Assembly (NCBI GenBank): GCA_964638035.1 | Contig: CAZWXD010000003.1 | Location: 1-64,000 of the forward strand | DNA from: JAGGAG01 sp964638035 | GTDB lineage: Bacteria; Gemmatimonadota; Gemmatimonadetes; Gemmatimonadales; GWC2-71-9 | Direction of reading: 5' to 3' | DNA length: 64,000 nucleotides | Shown: positions 32,563 to 41,551 of the stretch, piece after piece | Position numbering within the stretch: the first letter of the stretch is position 1 | How the letters are laid out: each line of letters begins with the position of its first letter | The notes under the pieces: model-generated | Database searches by the model: none | Told to the model about the DNA's origin: nothing | Seen by the model: the letters and a program-made list of their open reading frames with translations, nothing else | Made by a program: the position numbers and the translations under genes

Positions 32563-33370
32563 GGCCACCGTGCGCACCGCCGCACCGTCCGCCCCGGTCC
32601 CGGTGGCGGCTCCCCCGCTGCTGGCCACCGACAAGCTCTCGGCCATGTACGCCAAGTTCACGGCCGTGAAGAACGTGTCGCTCGCCTTCGGGGCCAACCA
32701 GGTGCATGCGCTCATCGGCCCGTCGGGCTGTGGCAAGTCCACCTTCCTGCGCACGCTGAACCGGATGCACGAGATGAGCGCCGGCGGGTGGATCACCGGC
32801 CGGGTGCTGCTGAACGGCGAGGACGTCTACGCCCCGCGCGTGAGTGCCATCGAGCTGCGGAAGCACATCGGCATGGTGTTCCAGCGGCCCACCCCCTTCC
32901 CCACCATGTCGATCTTCGACAACGTGGCCGCCGGGCTCAAGGTGAACCGCGGGCCGCGCCGTGCCGCCGCGCTCGCCGAGACCGTGGAGCGGGCGCTGCA
33001 GCAGGCCGGCCTGTGGGACGAGGTGAAGGACCGCCTCCGCGGCAGTGCCATGGCGCTCTCGGGCGGGCAGCAGCAGCGGCTCTGCATTGCCCGCACGATC
33101 GCCCCGAAGCCCGCCGTGGTGCTGCTGGACGAGCCGACCTCCGCGCTGGACCCGCAGGGCACCCAGCGCATCGAGGAGCTGGTCTACCAGCTCAAGCACG
33201 AGTTCACCATCGTGATGGTCACGCACAACATGCAGCAGGCCGCCCGGGTGTCGGACACGACCAGCTTCTTCTACATGGGCTCCCTGGTGGAATCGGGGCC
33301 AACGCGCCAGATCTTCACGGCCCCGCGCGAGGAGCAGACCGAGGCGTACATCACCGGGCGGTTCGGATGA
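32555..33370 (+). CDS. pstB: Phosphate ABC transporter ATPase PstB, first copy
   Basis: 271 residues beginning at a GTG that overlaps the pstA stop. It has Walker A GPSGCGKST, FLRTLNRMHEMSAGGWITGRVLLNGEDVY, a Q-loop VFQRPTPFPTMSIFDNV, the signature LSGGQQQRLCIARTIA and Walker B VVLLDEPTSALD, then VTHNMQQAARVSD. The N-terminal 30 residues are Ala/Pro-rich. It energises PstCA. A second, distinct PstB follows immediately; the two share the core motifs but differ in the loop after Walker A (this one has PTPFPTMSIFDNV, the second PNPFSKSIYDNV). Confidence 0.95.
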   Translation: MAEATVRTAAPSAPVPVAAPPLLATDKLSAMYAKFTAVKNVSLAFGANQVHALIGPSGCGKSTFLRTLNRMHEMSAGGWITGRVLLNGEDVYAPRVSAIELRKHIGMVFQRPTPFPTMSIFDNVAAGLKVNRGPRRAAALAETVERALQQAGLWDEVKDRLRGSAMALSGGQQQRLCIARTIAPKPAVVLLDEPTSALDPQGTQRIEELVYQLKHEFTIVMVTHNMQQAARVSDTTSFFYMGSLVESGPTRQIFTAPREEQTEAYITGRFG

Positions 33371-34218
33371 CCGCGCTTCCGACGGAGGTCCAGGCACCCC
33401 CCATGACAGCCGCGCCCAGGCCCACCTTCACCGCCCGCGCCCGCAGCCAGCGCCCCGAGCCGTCGGCGCCTGCCATCGCGGTGCGCGACTTCCGCTTCGC
33501 CTACGGGCCGCGGGAGGTGCTGAAGGGGATCACGTTCGACATGCCCCGCCGCGCCGTCACGGCCATCATCGGCCCGTCAGGCTGCGGCAAGAGCACGCTC
33601 CTGCGCTCCATCAACCGGCTCAACGACCTGATCCCGGGCGCACGGCACCAGGGCGACATCCTGGTGGACGGGACGTCGGTGTACGCACCGGGCACCGACC
33701 TGGTCTCGCTGCGGCAACGGGTGGGGATGGTGTTCCAGCGGCCCAACCCCTTCTCCAAGTCGATCTACGACAACGTCGCCTACGGGCCCGCGCTCAACGC
33801 GCTGGTGCCCCGGCGCGACCTGCCCGACCTGGTGGAACGCTGCCTGCGACGGGCTGCCCTGTGGGACGAGGTGAAGGACCGGCTGGACAGCCCGGGCACC
33901 GGCCTCTCCGGCGGGCAGCAGCAGCGCCTGTGCATTGCGCGGGCGCTGGGCAACCAGCCCGACGTGCTGCTGATGGACGAGCCCTGCTCCGCGCTCGACC
34001 CGATCGCCACGCAGCGGATCGAGGAGCTGATCCGGTCGCTGCAGGAGCACTATACGATTGTCATTGTCACGCATAACATGCAGCAGGCCGCGCGGGTCTC
34101 CGACTACACCGCCTTCCTCGACCAGGGCGAGCTGGTCGAGTACAGCGAGACGGAGCGCCTCTTCACGGCGCCGTCGCAGGCGCGCACCGAGGCCTACGTA
34201 ACCGGGAGATTCGGATGA
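33367..34218 (+). CDS. pstB: Phosphate ABC transporter ATPase PstB, second copy
   Basis: 283 residues, overlapping the first pstB by four bases (ATGA). The ATPase core has Walker A GPSGCGKST, LLRSINRLNDLIPGARHQGDILVDG, the Q-loop VFQRPNPFSKSIYDNVAYG, LSGGQQQRLCIARAL and LLMDEPCSALDPIATQRIEEL. This copy is the closer match to canonical PstB (the NPF-S-K-SIYDNVAYGP segment). About 40 residues of basic, Pro-rich sequence precede the domain. Both copies are intact, so they may form a heterodimer or alternate under different conditions. Confidence 0.95.
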   Translation: MTALPTEVQAPPMTAAPRPTFTARARSQRPEPSAPAIAVRDFRFAYGPREVLKGITFDMPRRAVTAIIGPSGCGKSTLLRSINRLNDLIPGARHQGDILVDGTSVYAPGTDLVSLRQRVGMVFQRPNPFSKSIYDNVAYGPALNALVPRRDLPDLVERCLRRAALWDEVKDRLDSPGTGLSGGQQQRLCIARALGNQPDVLLMDEPCSALDPIATQRIEELIRSLQEHYTIVIVTHNMQQAARVSDYTAFLDQGELVEYSETERLFTAPSQARTEAYVTGRFG

Positions 34219-34931
34219 GCTTCGAGACCCACCGCCACTTCCACGACCAGCTGGGCGAGGTCAAGGTCCGGCTCCTCACCATGTCGGGTGAGGCCGAGGC
34301 CGCCCTGGGCCTGGCGGTGGAGGCGCTGCTGGAGCGTGACGGGGAGAAGGCGCGCGAGGTGATTGCCAGCGACCGCGCCATCGACCAGATGGAGATGGAG
34401 ATCGAGGAGCAGTGCATCAACCTCCTGGCGCTGCAGCAGCCCATGGCGCGCGACCTGCGCATGCTCACCTCGGCGCTCAAGATCGCCAACGACCTGGAGC
34501 GGGTGGGCGACCACGCGGTGAACATCGCGCAGTCGGCCGAGCGCCTCGCCGAGGCGCGTGCGATTGCCCCCGAGCCGGAGATCGTCGAGATGGCGCGGCT
34601 CTCGCGCGAGATGCTCTCGGACGCCCTCGAGGCGTTCGTGCGCGGTGACGCCGACGCCGGCCGCGAGGTCTGCATCCGGGACGACAAGGTCGACGCCCTG
34701 CACCGCTCGGTCTTCCGCATCCTCCTGACGCACATGATGGAGGACCCGCACACCATCGGGGCGGGCATGGAGCTCTTCCTGGTGAGCCGGAACCTCGAGC
34801 GTGTGGCCGACCTCGCCACCAACATCGGCGAGGACGTGGTGTTCCTGGTGGAGGGGAAGTCCATCAAGCACCATTCGGAGGACCGGGGTGACGACCGCGC
34901 GGCAGGGGCGCGGCACACGGTCCCCGAGTGA
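34215..34931 (+). CDS. phoU: Phosphate-signalling protein PhoU
   Basis: 238 residues, all helical, with two PhoU repeats. The signatures are IDQMEMEIEEQCINLLALQQPMARDLRMLTSALKIANDLERVGDHAVNIAQ and, in the second repeat, LFLVSRNLERVADLATNIGEDVVFLVEGK, with acidic residues that bind metal clusters. PhoU links the Pst transporter to the PhoR/PhoB system and limits phosphate uptake. No phoB or phoR lies in the window. It overlaps the second pstB and the following ppx gene by four bases each. Confidence 0.95.
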   Translation: MSFETHRHFHDQLGEVKVRLLTMSGEAEAALGLAVEALLERDGEKAREVIASDRAIDQMEMEIEEQCINLLALQQPMARDLRMLTSALKIANDLERVGDHAVNIAQSAERLAEARAIAPEPEIVEMARLSREMLSDALEAFVRGDADAGREVCIRDDKVDALHRSVFRILLTHMMEDPHTIGAGMELFLVSRNLERVADLATNIGEDVVFLVEGKSIKHHSEDRGDDRAAGARHTVPE

Positions 34932-36514
34932 GCGACCCCGCCACCTCCCTTGCCCCCGAGGGGCAGGGCCTGCCTGCCCCGGCCAGCCGCGAGCGCCTGG
35001 CCGCCCTCGACGTGGGCTCCAACTCCATCCGCCTCCTCGTGGCGGAGTACGACCCGGTGGCCGGGCTCACCGTCGTGGACGAGGTGAAGGACCAGCCCCG
35101 CCTGGCCCGCGGCCTCACCACCAGCGACCGGCTCGACGCCGAGGCAATGGAGCGCGCCTTCGAGGCGATGACCCGCATGCGCTCGGTGTGCCAGCGCCGC
35201 GGCGTGCGCCGCATCGCCGCCGTGGCCACGTCGGCGGTGCGGGAAGCGGCCAATGGCGAGGCGTTCGTCCAGCGGGTGCGTGACGAACTGGGCATCCCCC
35301 TCCGGATCATCGACGCCGCCACTGAGGCCGGGCTCTCCTGGCGCTCCGTGGCGCACCACTTCCGCCTCGAGGGCTCCCGCACCGTGGTGGCCGACATCGG
35401 TGGCGGGAGCCTCGAGCTGATCACCGCGGTGGACGGCCTGGTCGAGGCCACCGTCTCGCTCCCCCTTGGCGCCGTGCGGCTCACCGAGCAGTACCTCCAG
35501 GGACGCAAGGACGCGCGCAAGGAAGTGGCGCAGCTGCGCGCCGCGGTGCGGAAGCAGCTCCGCAAGGCGCTTCCCTGGCGCGAGTGGGCCGCCCCGGTGG
35601 TGATCGGGTCGGGCGGGACCTTCACCAACCTGGGTCGCATGGCCGTGGGCCGCCGCGGCGTCCCGGTGCCCGACAGCATCCACGGCACCCAGGTCGCCAC
35701 CGCCGAGGTGGAGCAGCTGCTCGAGTGGCTCACCACCCGCACGCCGGAGCAGCGGCACAGCGTGGTGGGCCTCAACCCGGAGCGCGCCGACATCATCCTG
35801 GCCGGCCTGGCCGTCACCGCGGAGCTGCTCGACGCCGCCGATGCGCGGGCGGTGACGGTGAGCGCCTTCGGGCTGCGCGAGGGACTCCTCCTCGAGATGG
35901 CGGGCGCCTCGACACCGGCCGGCAGCGACCCCCTCCGGGTGCTGCGCGAGTTCGTCGAGCGGTGCCAGGGCGATCGCCGGCACGTGGAGCAGGTGCGCTA
36001 CCTCTCGCTGCTGCTCCTGGACCAGCTGGGCGAGGCCCTGGGGTGCGTGCCGGAAGACCAGCCCCTGCTCGAGGCGGCGGCCCTGTTGCACGACGTGGGG
36101 CAGCTCGTGAGCTACCGCCGGCACCACCAGCACAGCTTCCAGCTCATCATGCACGCCGATCGCCTGCCGCTGGGCCCGCGCGAGCGGCTGCTCGTGGCGA
36201 TGGTGAGCCGCTACCACCGGAAGGGCGGCCCGCGCAAGAAGCACCCCGCGTTCGCGGCGCTGCCCGCCGCCGACCAGGCCGTGGTGCGGCGGCTCGCGGC
36301 GATCCTCCGCGTGGCTGATGGGCTCGATCGCGGGCACACGGCGGTGGTGGAGAGCGTCACCTGCGAGTTGGCGCCGGACCGGCTCACCATCCGGGTGGCG
36401 CCGCGCCTGGCGGGGGCGGATTTTTCGCTGGAGCTGTGGGGTGCGGAACGGAAGGGCGACGTCCTGGCCAAGGTGCTGGGGCGCGAGGTGGAGGTGGTCG
36501 AGGCCCGGCGCTGA
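34928..36514 (+). CDS. ppx: Ppx/GppA-type exopolyphosphatase with HD domain
   Basis: 528 residues from a GTG that overlaps the phoU stop. The N-terminal ASKHA fold (about 25-310) has AALDVGSNSIRLLVAEY, VATSAVREAANGEAFV and DIGGGSLELI for nucleotide or polyphosphate binding; the C-terminal HD-type domain (about 325-500) has LLHDVGQLVSYRRHHQHSF and MVSRYHRKG. The full length matches Ppx/GppA enzymes that release phosphate from polyphosphate or hydrolyse pppGpp. Its position at the end of the pst-phoU operon suggests a role in phosphate storage. Confidence 0.92.
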   Translation: MSDPATSLAPEGQGLPAPASRERLAALDVGSNSIRLLVAEYDPVAGLTVVDEVKDQPRLARGLTTSDRLDAEAMERAFEAMTRMRSVCQRRGVRRIAAVATSAVREAANGEAFVQRVRDELGIPLRIIDAATEAGLSWRSVAHHFRLEGSRTVVADIGGGSLELITAVDGLVEATVSLPLGAVRLTEQYLQGRKDARKEVAQLRAAVRKQLRKALPWREWAAPVVIGSGGTFTNLGRMAVGRRGVPVPDSIHGTQVATAEVEQLLEWLTTRTPEQRHSVVGLNPERADIILAGLAVTAELLDAADARAVTVSAFGLREGLLLEMAGASTPAGSDPLRVLREFVERCQGDRRHVEQVRYLSLLLLDQLGEALGCVPEDQPLLEAAALLHDVGQLVSYRRHHQHSFQLIMHADRLPLGPRERLLVAMVSRYHRKGGPRKKHPAFAALPAADQAVVRRLAAILRVADGLDRGHTAVVESVTCELAPDRLTIRVAPRLAGADFSLELWGAERKGDVLAKVLGREVEVVEARR

Positions 36515-36526
36515 CCACCCGCGCGG

Positions 36527-37321
36527 CTACCAGGGCATGTCGCCCAGCGCTGGTGCACCCGGCCCAACCAGCGTTCCCAGTGCAGCGGTGGATGACATCC
36601 CCAACCGGTTGGCGCCCGCCGCCAGCATCGCGATGGCGGCCTCGGCCGACCTGATCCCCCCCGACGCCTTCACTCCCATCGCGGCGCCCACCGTGCGCCG
36701 CATCAGCCGCACCGCGTGCTCCGTGGCGCCCCCCGCTGCATGAAAGCCGGTGCTGGTCTTCACGTAGTCGGCACCTGCGTCACGCGCCACGAAGCAGGCC
36801 GCCACGATCGCCTCATCATCAAGTATCGCCGTCTCGAGGATCACCTTGAGGGCGGCGTTCCCGCATGCGGCCCGCACCGCGGCCATGTCGGCAGCCACCT
36901 GCGCCCACGCCCCGGCCTGCGCGTGTCCCAGCGCCTGGACCATGTCGATTTCCTGCGCCCCGTCACCCACTGCGCGGGCGGCCTCGTGTGCCTTGGCGAC
37001 GCTGGCCGTGGCGCCAAGGGGAAAGCCCACCACGGCACAGGTGCGCACCGCTGAACCCTCGAGGATCCGGGCCACGAGGCGCACCCAGCACCCGTTCACG
37101 CACACCGATGCCACCCCGAGGGCCAGGCCCTCCTGCGCCACGGCGCGGACCTGCGCCTCGGTGGCATCGGGACGCAACAGGGTGTGGTCCACGAAGCGGG
37201 CCAGCCCCCGGGCCGACGGGTCGCCCAGCCATGATGGCACCGCGCCGGGCGTGCGGGGCACGTCCGGCGCCGCGAGCACGGCCTGCACCCGCTCAGCGAG
37301 TGGCGTCGCGGAACTGGCCAC
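36527..37321 (-). CDS. deoC: Deoxyribose-phosphate aldolase
   Basis: About 264 residues (266 if a TTG at 37327 is used). The DeoC TIM barrel shows VDHTLLRPDATEAQV, SVCVNGCWVRL, VVGFPLGATASVAKAHEA, VKVILET-like KVILETAILDD, and the Schiff-base Lys in ADYVKTSTGFHAAGGATEHAV, followed by GVKASGGIRSAEAA with the second Lys. It cleaves deoxyribose-5-phosphate to acetaldehyde and glyceraldehyde-3-phosphate. The start overlaps the rhomboid gene's 3' end by about 29 bases. No other nucleoside catabolism genes are adjacent. Confidence 0.93.
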   Translation of the reverse strand: MASSATPLAERVQAVLAAPDVPRTPGAVPSWLGDPSARGLARFVDHTLLRPDATEAQVRAVAQEGLALGVASVCVNGCWVRLVARILEGSAVRTCAVVGFPLGATASVAKAHEAARAVGDGAQEIDMVQALGHAQAGAWAQVAADMAAVRAACGNAALKVILETAILDDEAIVAACFVARDAGADYVKTSTGFHAAGGATEHAVRLMRRTVGAAMGVKASGGIRSAEAAIAMLAAGANRLGMSSTAALGTLVGPGAPALGDMPW

Positions 37322-38063
37322 GGACAAAGTTGTGCAATGCCGCGCGATGCTCGGCGACCAGCTCGGGGTTCCGGAACGGGATCACCAGCAGGAGCCCGGC
37401 GACGAAGCCGCCCACGTGCGCCCAGAAGGCGGTGCCACCCGTGTCGGCGCCCCACGAGCCCCACCCACCCACCAGTTGCAGCAGGAACCAGTAGCCCAGC
37501 ATCCAGAAGGCCGGGACCACGATGCGCGTCACCAGGACAAAGAGGAAGATGAGCATGTGGATCTGCACCCGCGGATAGAGCACCACGTACGCACCCATCA
37601 CCCCGCCAATGGCGCCCGACGCGCCCACCATGGGGATCCCGCTGTGCGGGCTCAGCAAAGCCTGGGTGAGCGAGGCCGCCACGCCGCAGAGGAGGTAGAA
37701 GGCCAGGTACCGCAGCCGGCCCATCGAGTCCTCGACGTTGTTCCCGAAGATGTGCAGGAACCACATGTTGCCGAGCAGGTGCAACCAGCCACCGTGCAGG
37801 AACATCGAGGTGACTGGCGTGTACCACGAGGCGCCGCCGCCGATGAGGCAGGTGGCCCCGGGGCCGGCCGGCACCGCGGTGCCCGCCGGGATGTTCCGCA
37901 GGAACTCGCCCGGGATCATGCCGAGCTCACAGACCGCCTTGAGCAGTCGCGGCTCGGTGCCGGCCCCCTCGACCAGGATCCACACCAGCACGTTGACGCC
38001 GATGAGCAGCCAGGTGACGACCGGGGTACGGAAGGTCGGGTTGTCGTCGCGGATCGGGAACAC
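37293..38063 (-). CDS. Rhomboid family intramembrane serine protease
   Basis: 256 residues with six or seven transmembrane segments. Rhomboid landmarks are FLHGGWLHLLGNMWFLHIFG (His and Asn of the oxyanion hole), the catalytic Ser in MVGASGAIGGVMGAY, and the catalytic His in FWAHVGGFVAGLLL. A loop with a Cys pair lies between segments 1 and 2 (around CELGMIPGEF and CLIGGGASW). It cleaves membrane-anchored proteins within the bilayer; the substrate is unknown. It overlaps deoC and follows the small lipoprotein gene by three bases, suggesting an operon. Confidence 0.9.
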   Translation of the reverse strand: MFPIRDDNPTFRTPVVTWLLIGVNVLVWILVEGAGTEPRLLKAVCELGMIPGEFLRNIPAGTAVPAGPGATCLIGGGASWYTPVTSMFLHGGWLHLLGNMWFLHIFGNNVEDSMGRLRYLAFYLLCGVAASLTQALLSPHSGIPMVGASGAIGGVMGAYVVLYPRVQIHMLIFLFVLVTRIVVPAFWMLGYWFLLQLVGGWGSWGADTGGTAFWAHVGGFVAGLLLVIPFRNPELVAEHRAALHNFVRGQFRDATR

Positions 38064-38066
38064 GGT

Positions 38067-38228
38067 CTACCAGCGCCCCACCGGGCGGCTGGCGCCCACC
38101 ATCATCGTGCTGCCCCAGGGGCCCGGCATGCCCATGCCGACTCCCACCGATACCTGGCCGTGGGCGCATGCTCCCATCCCGAGCGCCACGGCGAGCAACA
38201 GTGCGATGCGAATGGTCACCCTGGACAT
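38067..38228 (-). CDS. Small lipoprotein
   Basis: 53 residues. A signal sequence VTIRIALLLAVALGMGAC supplies a lipobox (GMGAC), and the mature peptide of about 30 residues is rich in Gly, Val and Met with no known domain. GGAG lies six bases before the ATG at 38228. It sits two bases after the VOC gene and three before the rhomboid gene in the same direction. Confidence 0.6.
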   Translation of the reverse strand: MSRVTIRIALLLAVALGMGACAHGQVSVGVGMGMPGPWGSTMMVGASRPVGRW

Positions 38229-38230
38229 GG

Positions 38231-39067
38231 TCACTCCTGCGCCGCCGCGTTGGTACCGGCCCACTCCTGCACGGCGAACGCCGCGCCGGTGGGATCGGCG
38301 ATGATGGCCACGTTGCCCGCCCGAAGGCCCGCCTGCGGTGGCATGATGAGCCGCCCGCCCAGGCCCGCCACCTTCGCCGCCACCTGCTCGACATCGGCGA
38401 CGCGGATGGTGGGCAGCCAGTTGGGCCGCGGCCCGTCAGCCGGGATGCGCTGCAACCCTGCCACCGGCACGCCGCCGCGCGCGAAGCCCTCGTGCTCGCT
38501 ACCGTCAACCAGGCGCTTCGCCGGTTCGAACCCGAACACCTTCCCGTAGAAGGCGGCCGCCTTCGCCGGGTCGTTGGTGAACAGCTCATTCCAGAGCCAG
38601 CCATTCTGCGGGGTACGGCCCTCCCACGGCACGACGCGCGACGGCTCCAGCACGGCGAACGGGGCGCCCTCGGCGTCCTGCAGGAGTGCGCCGCGACCAC
38701 GACCCTGCAATTCCACCGGCTTGACCAGCACGCGCCCCCCGGCACCGGTGGCGGCCTCCACCGCCCGCTTCGCATCGGGCACGCGGAAATAGCTCAGCCA
38801 CTGGGAGTTGTTCACGCCGGCCGAGTCGGGGAGCCGAAGGATGCCGGCCACGGCCTGGCCATCGAGCGACGCCACAATGTAGGTGCTCATCTCGAGCGCC
38901 TTCGGCTCGCTGAAGGTCCAGCCGAACAGCCCACCGTAGAATGATCGCGCCGCCGCCAGGTCCTTTGTGATCAACTCGTGCCAGGCGACCGCCGACACCG
39001 GGGCATCCTGCGCCCGGCCTGTCGCTGGAGCCAACAGCGCCAGCACAGCCAGCACCAGGCGATCCAC
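38231..39067 (-). CDS. Exported VOC (glyoxalase-fold) protein, two domains
   Basis: About 278 residues starting at the GTG at 39067, which has AGGAG upstream. A signal peptide (LVLAVLALLAPATGRAQ) precedes two VOC domains: the first has WHELITKDLAAARSFYGGLFGWTFSEP, the second WNELFTNDPAKAAAFYGKVFGFEP and ends FAVQEWAG. VOC folds bind metal and act as lyases, dioxygenases or ligand-binding proteins; the reaction here is unknown. Export of such a protein to the periplasm is uncommon, most VOC proteins being cytoplasmic. Confidence 0.78.
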   Translation of the reverse strand: MDRLVLAVLALLAPATGRAQDAPVSAVAWHELITKDLAAARSFYGGLFGWTFSEPKALEMSTYIVASLDGQAVAGILRLPDSAGVNNSQWLSYFRVPDAKRAVEAATGAGGRVLVKPVELQGRGRGALLQDAEGAPFAVLEPSRVVPWEGRTPQNGWLWNELFTNDPAKAAAFYGKVFGFEPAKRLVDGSEHEGFARGGVPVAGLQRIPADGPRPNWLPTIRVADVEQVAAKVAGLGGRLIMPPQAGLRAGNVAIIADPTGAAFAVQEWAGTNAAAQE

Positions 39068-39173
39068 AGTTCTCCTCACCCTTACGCCCTTTCTCGTTGT
39101 CCGGGTCCGGCTCCCCGCTCCAACCTACACTATATTCCCTGCCCCGTGCCCCTCCTCCCAGGAGCCCGTTGCC

Positions 39174-40010
39174 ATGCCCGAAGTCGGGTCGCTGCATCCC
39201 CAGATCGTCCACTTCGTCATTGCCCTGGGCGTGGTCGGTGTCCTCCTGCGCCTCGTCTCGATCACGGGATTCGCCTCCTGGAGCAGCCCGGCCGCCACGG
39301 CGCTGCTGCTCCTGGCGGCCGGTGCCAGCGTGCTGGCCGTCAAGTCTGGCGACGAGGCGCATGGACCCGCCGAGCGCATCCCCGGGGCCAGGGCCGTGGT
39401 GCACGACCACGAGGAGAAGGGCGAGTGGTCGCGCAACCTGCTCCTGCTGGTCGCGGCCATCGAGCTTGCACGCCTGGCCGTCCGAAAGCGGCGGCGCCCG
39501 CACCAGGTTGCCCTCGTGGCATCGGGACTGGTGGGCGTGGCTGCGGTGGCCAGCCTCTACCGGACGGGCAAGGCCGGCGGCGACATCGTCTACTCCTACG
39601 CGGGTGGCGTGGGGATGCGGGCTGGTGACTCCGCTGCCGTGCAGCGGCTGCTCATCGCGGGGCTCTACCACAACGCCCGCGTGGCTCGCGACGCCGGCCG
39701 CAAGGAGGAGGCCGCCCGCCTCACCGACGAGCTTGCCCGCCAGGTGCCGGGTGACCCGGCGGTGGCACTCCTCCACGCCAGTTCGCTGCTGCACGACCGG
39801 GCCGACGCCGCTGGCGCGCGTGCAGCACTCGCCTCCATGACCGTGCCCACCGACAACCCGCGCCTGGCGACCCAGCACGGCGCACTCACCGTCGAGTCCC
39901 TCGCCGCACTGGGCCAGGCCGATTCAGCACGGGCCCTCCTCGGCAGCCTGCTGGAGCGCTATCCCGGGAGCCGGACGCTCACCGAACTGCGCGACCGGAT
40001 GCAGCAGTAG
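39174..40010 (+). CDS. DUF2231 membrane protein with TPR-like tail
   Basis: 278 residues. The N-terminal DUF2231 domain begins LHPQIVHFVIALGVVGVLLRL and has four transmembrane segments up to about residue 130, with a loop bearing several His and Asp residues (HDHEEKGEW) that could bind a metal or heme. The C-terminal 130 residues form helical pairs resembling tetratricopeptide repeats (ARVARDAGRKEEAARLTDELARQ, SARALLGSLLERYPGS). A possible -10, TATATT at 39131, lies upstream. The gene stands alone between a divergent and a convergent neighbour. Confidence 0.72.
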   Translation: MPEVGSLHPQIVHFVIALGVVGVLLRLVSITGFASWSSPAATALLLLAAGASVLAVKSGDEAHGPAERIPGARAVVHDHEEKGEWSRNLLLLVAAIELARLAVRKRRRPHQVALVASGLVGVAAVASLYRTGKAGGDIVYSYAGGVGMRAGDSAAVQRLLIAGLYHNARVARDAGRKEEAARLTDELARQVPGDPAVALLHASSLLHDRADAAGARAALASMTVPTDNPRLATQHGALTVESLAALGQADSARALLGSLLERYPGSRTLTELRDRMQQ

Positions 40011-40027
40011 CGCAGGGGTTCCGGGGC

Positions 40028-40936
40028 CTACGCACCCGGCGCGGGCGCGGCCAGCAGTACCGCCAGCGCCTGCGGCTCCACCTGGATCACCACCGGCGTA
40101 GACCCTGCCATCTCGCCGTCCGCGGCAGCGGGGACAGGGGGATGCGCCTCCACCTGCAGCGCCGCGGTCCGCACCATCTCCACTTCGGGAAAGCGCACAT
40201 GCCCTCCCCCGAATGCACTGTGCAGCCGGCGCAGCAGCCGCACGCGTGAGTGGTCGCGGATCAGGCAGCAGTCGAGCATGCCGTCGTGGGGGCTGGCGCC
40301 CGGCGTGATCCGGATGCCGCCGCCATAGCGGTCGGTGTTCCCCGTCGCCACCAGGAAGTAGCGGCCCCGCCGCTCGCCGAAGTCTCCGCGAATGGTCATC
40401 TCGGCGGCGCGGTAGCGGAGGAGGAGCTGCAGTGTCCCCGCGAGGTACGCGTGCCGGCCCAGGAACTTGAACGCCCCGGCCAGCACGCGCCGCGCCACCT
40501 CGGCGTCAAATCCCACGGCGGCCACGGTGAGAAAGACCCGGTTGTTCATCCGCCCCACGTCCACGGCGGCGCGATGCGGACCCAGGGCCACGGCCACCGC
40601 GTCACGCACCAGGAGCGGCAGGCGCAGCGCCTGGGCGAAGTCGTTCCCGCGCCCGGCAGCGATCACGCCCAGCGCCGTCCTGCTGCCGAGGAGGCCCGCC
40701 GCCACCTCGTTGAGCGTCCCGTCGCCCCCGCACGCAATCACCCGCGTGGCGCCGCTCGCCACGGCGGCCTGGGCCAGTTGCGTTGCGTGGCCCGCGCCCT
40801 GAGTCCACTGCACCTGCACCGGCGCCCCGCGCCGGTCCATGAACTCCGACGCGGCGATGGCCGCCGAGCGCGCCATGCCGCCGCCTGCCACCGGGTTCGC
40901 GATGAGGGCGAAGCGCTCCTCAGTGACGCCGCTCAT
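40028..40936 (-). CDS. Diacylglycerol/lipid kinase family protein
   Basis: 302 residues. The DAGK catalytic domain has FALIANPVAGGG, VIACGGDGTLNEVAAGLLG (nucleotide-binding GGDGT) and VIAAGRGNDFAQAL. The C-terminal half carries FLTVAAVGFDAEVARRV and DGMLDCCLIRDHSR. Such enzymes phosphorylate diacylglycerol or other lipids with ATP at the inner membrane. GGGAGGGAC directly precedes the ATG at 40936. It is divergent from the DoxX gene across 226 bases in which I see no other gene. Confidence 0.88.
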   Translation of the reverse strand: MSGVTEERFALIANPVAGGGMARSAAIAASEFMDRRGAPVQVQWTQGAGHATQLAQAAVASGATRVIACGGDGTLNEVAAGLLGSRTALGVIAAGRGNDFAQALRLPLLVRDAVAVALGPHRAAVDVGRMNNRVFLTVAAVGFDAEVARRVLAGAFKFLGRHAYLAGTLQLLLRYRAAEMTIRGDFGERRGRYFLVATGNTDRYGGGIRITPGASPHDGMLDCCLIRDHSRVRLLRRLHSAFGGGHVRFPEVEMVRTAALQVEAHPPVPAAADGEMAGSTPVVIQVEPQALAVLLAAPAPGA

Positions 40937-41162
40937 GTCCCTCCCGTTTGACGCCTGTTGCTGCGCTTGGCTGCTGCTCCGGGGTTCCTGATCATACCTC
41001 GGTCGCTGCTGGACTCGGTATGACCCGGAACGGTGGCTTCTGCCAGCCCCATGGGGTGTCTCCTGTCGCCCGGCAGCGCGCTGCTCACGACCATGTCGAT
41101 CCCGGCCTGCCTCGTTCGACGCTTCTACAGGACGAACGACAACCGGCATGGAGGGAGGACAC

Positions 41163-41549
41163 ATGAGTGCGCGACGCGGGAGGGTGACGGGACATGTCAT
41201 TACGGCAGTTCCGGTGTTGTTCCTGCTGTTCGATGCCGGCATCAAGCTGGCGCGGATCCAGCCCGTGATCGACTCCTTCGCCGCCCTGGGGTGGCCCGAG
41301 GTCGCGCGCCCGCTCGGGTTGCTGGAACTGGTGTTGGTGGCGATCTATCTGTTTCCACGCACCGGGGCGCTGGGCGCGGTGCTGCTCACGGGGTACCTGG
41401 GTGGCGCGGTGGCAACTCACCTGCGGATCGCCGACCCCCTGTTCACGCACACGCTGTTTCCGGTGTATGTCGGCGCGCTCCTCTGGGGTGGGCTCTTGCT
41501 CCGTGATCCACGCGTGCGCCACGTTGTCCCACTTCTGGCCAGGAGTTGA
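41163..41549 (+). CDS. DoxX family membrane protein
   Basis: 128 residues with four transmembrane segments. The stretches LFLLFDAGIKLARIQPVI, LGWPEVARPLGLLELVLVAIYLFPRT and AVLLTGYLGGAVATHLRI match DoxX-like proteins of unknown or redox-related function. A GGAGG six bases ahead of the ATG fixes the start. It is followed two bases later by the DGPF protein gene and the sigma factor gene, and may be a target or partner of that system. Confidence 0.85.
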   Translation: MSARRGRVTGHVITAVPVLFLLFDAGIKLARIQPVIDSFAALGWPEVARPLGLLELVLVAIYLFPRTGALGAVLLTGYLGGAVATHLRIADPLFTHTLFPVYVGALLWGGLLLRDPRVRHVVPLLARS

Positions 41550-41551
41550 AC

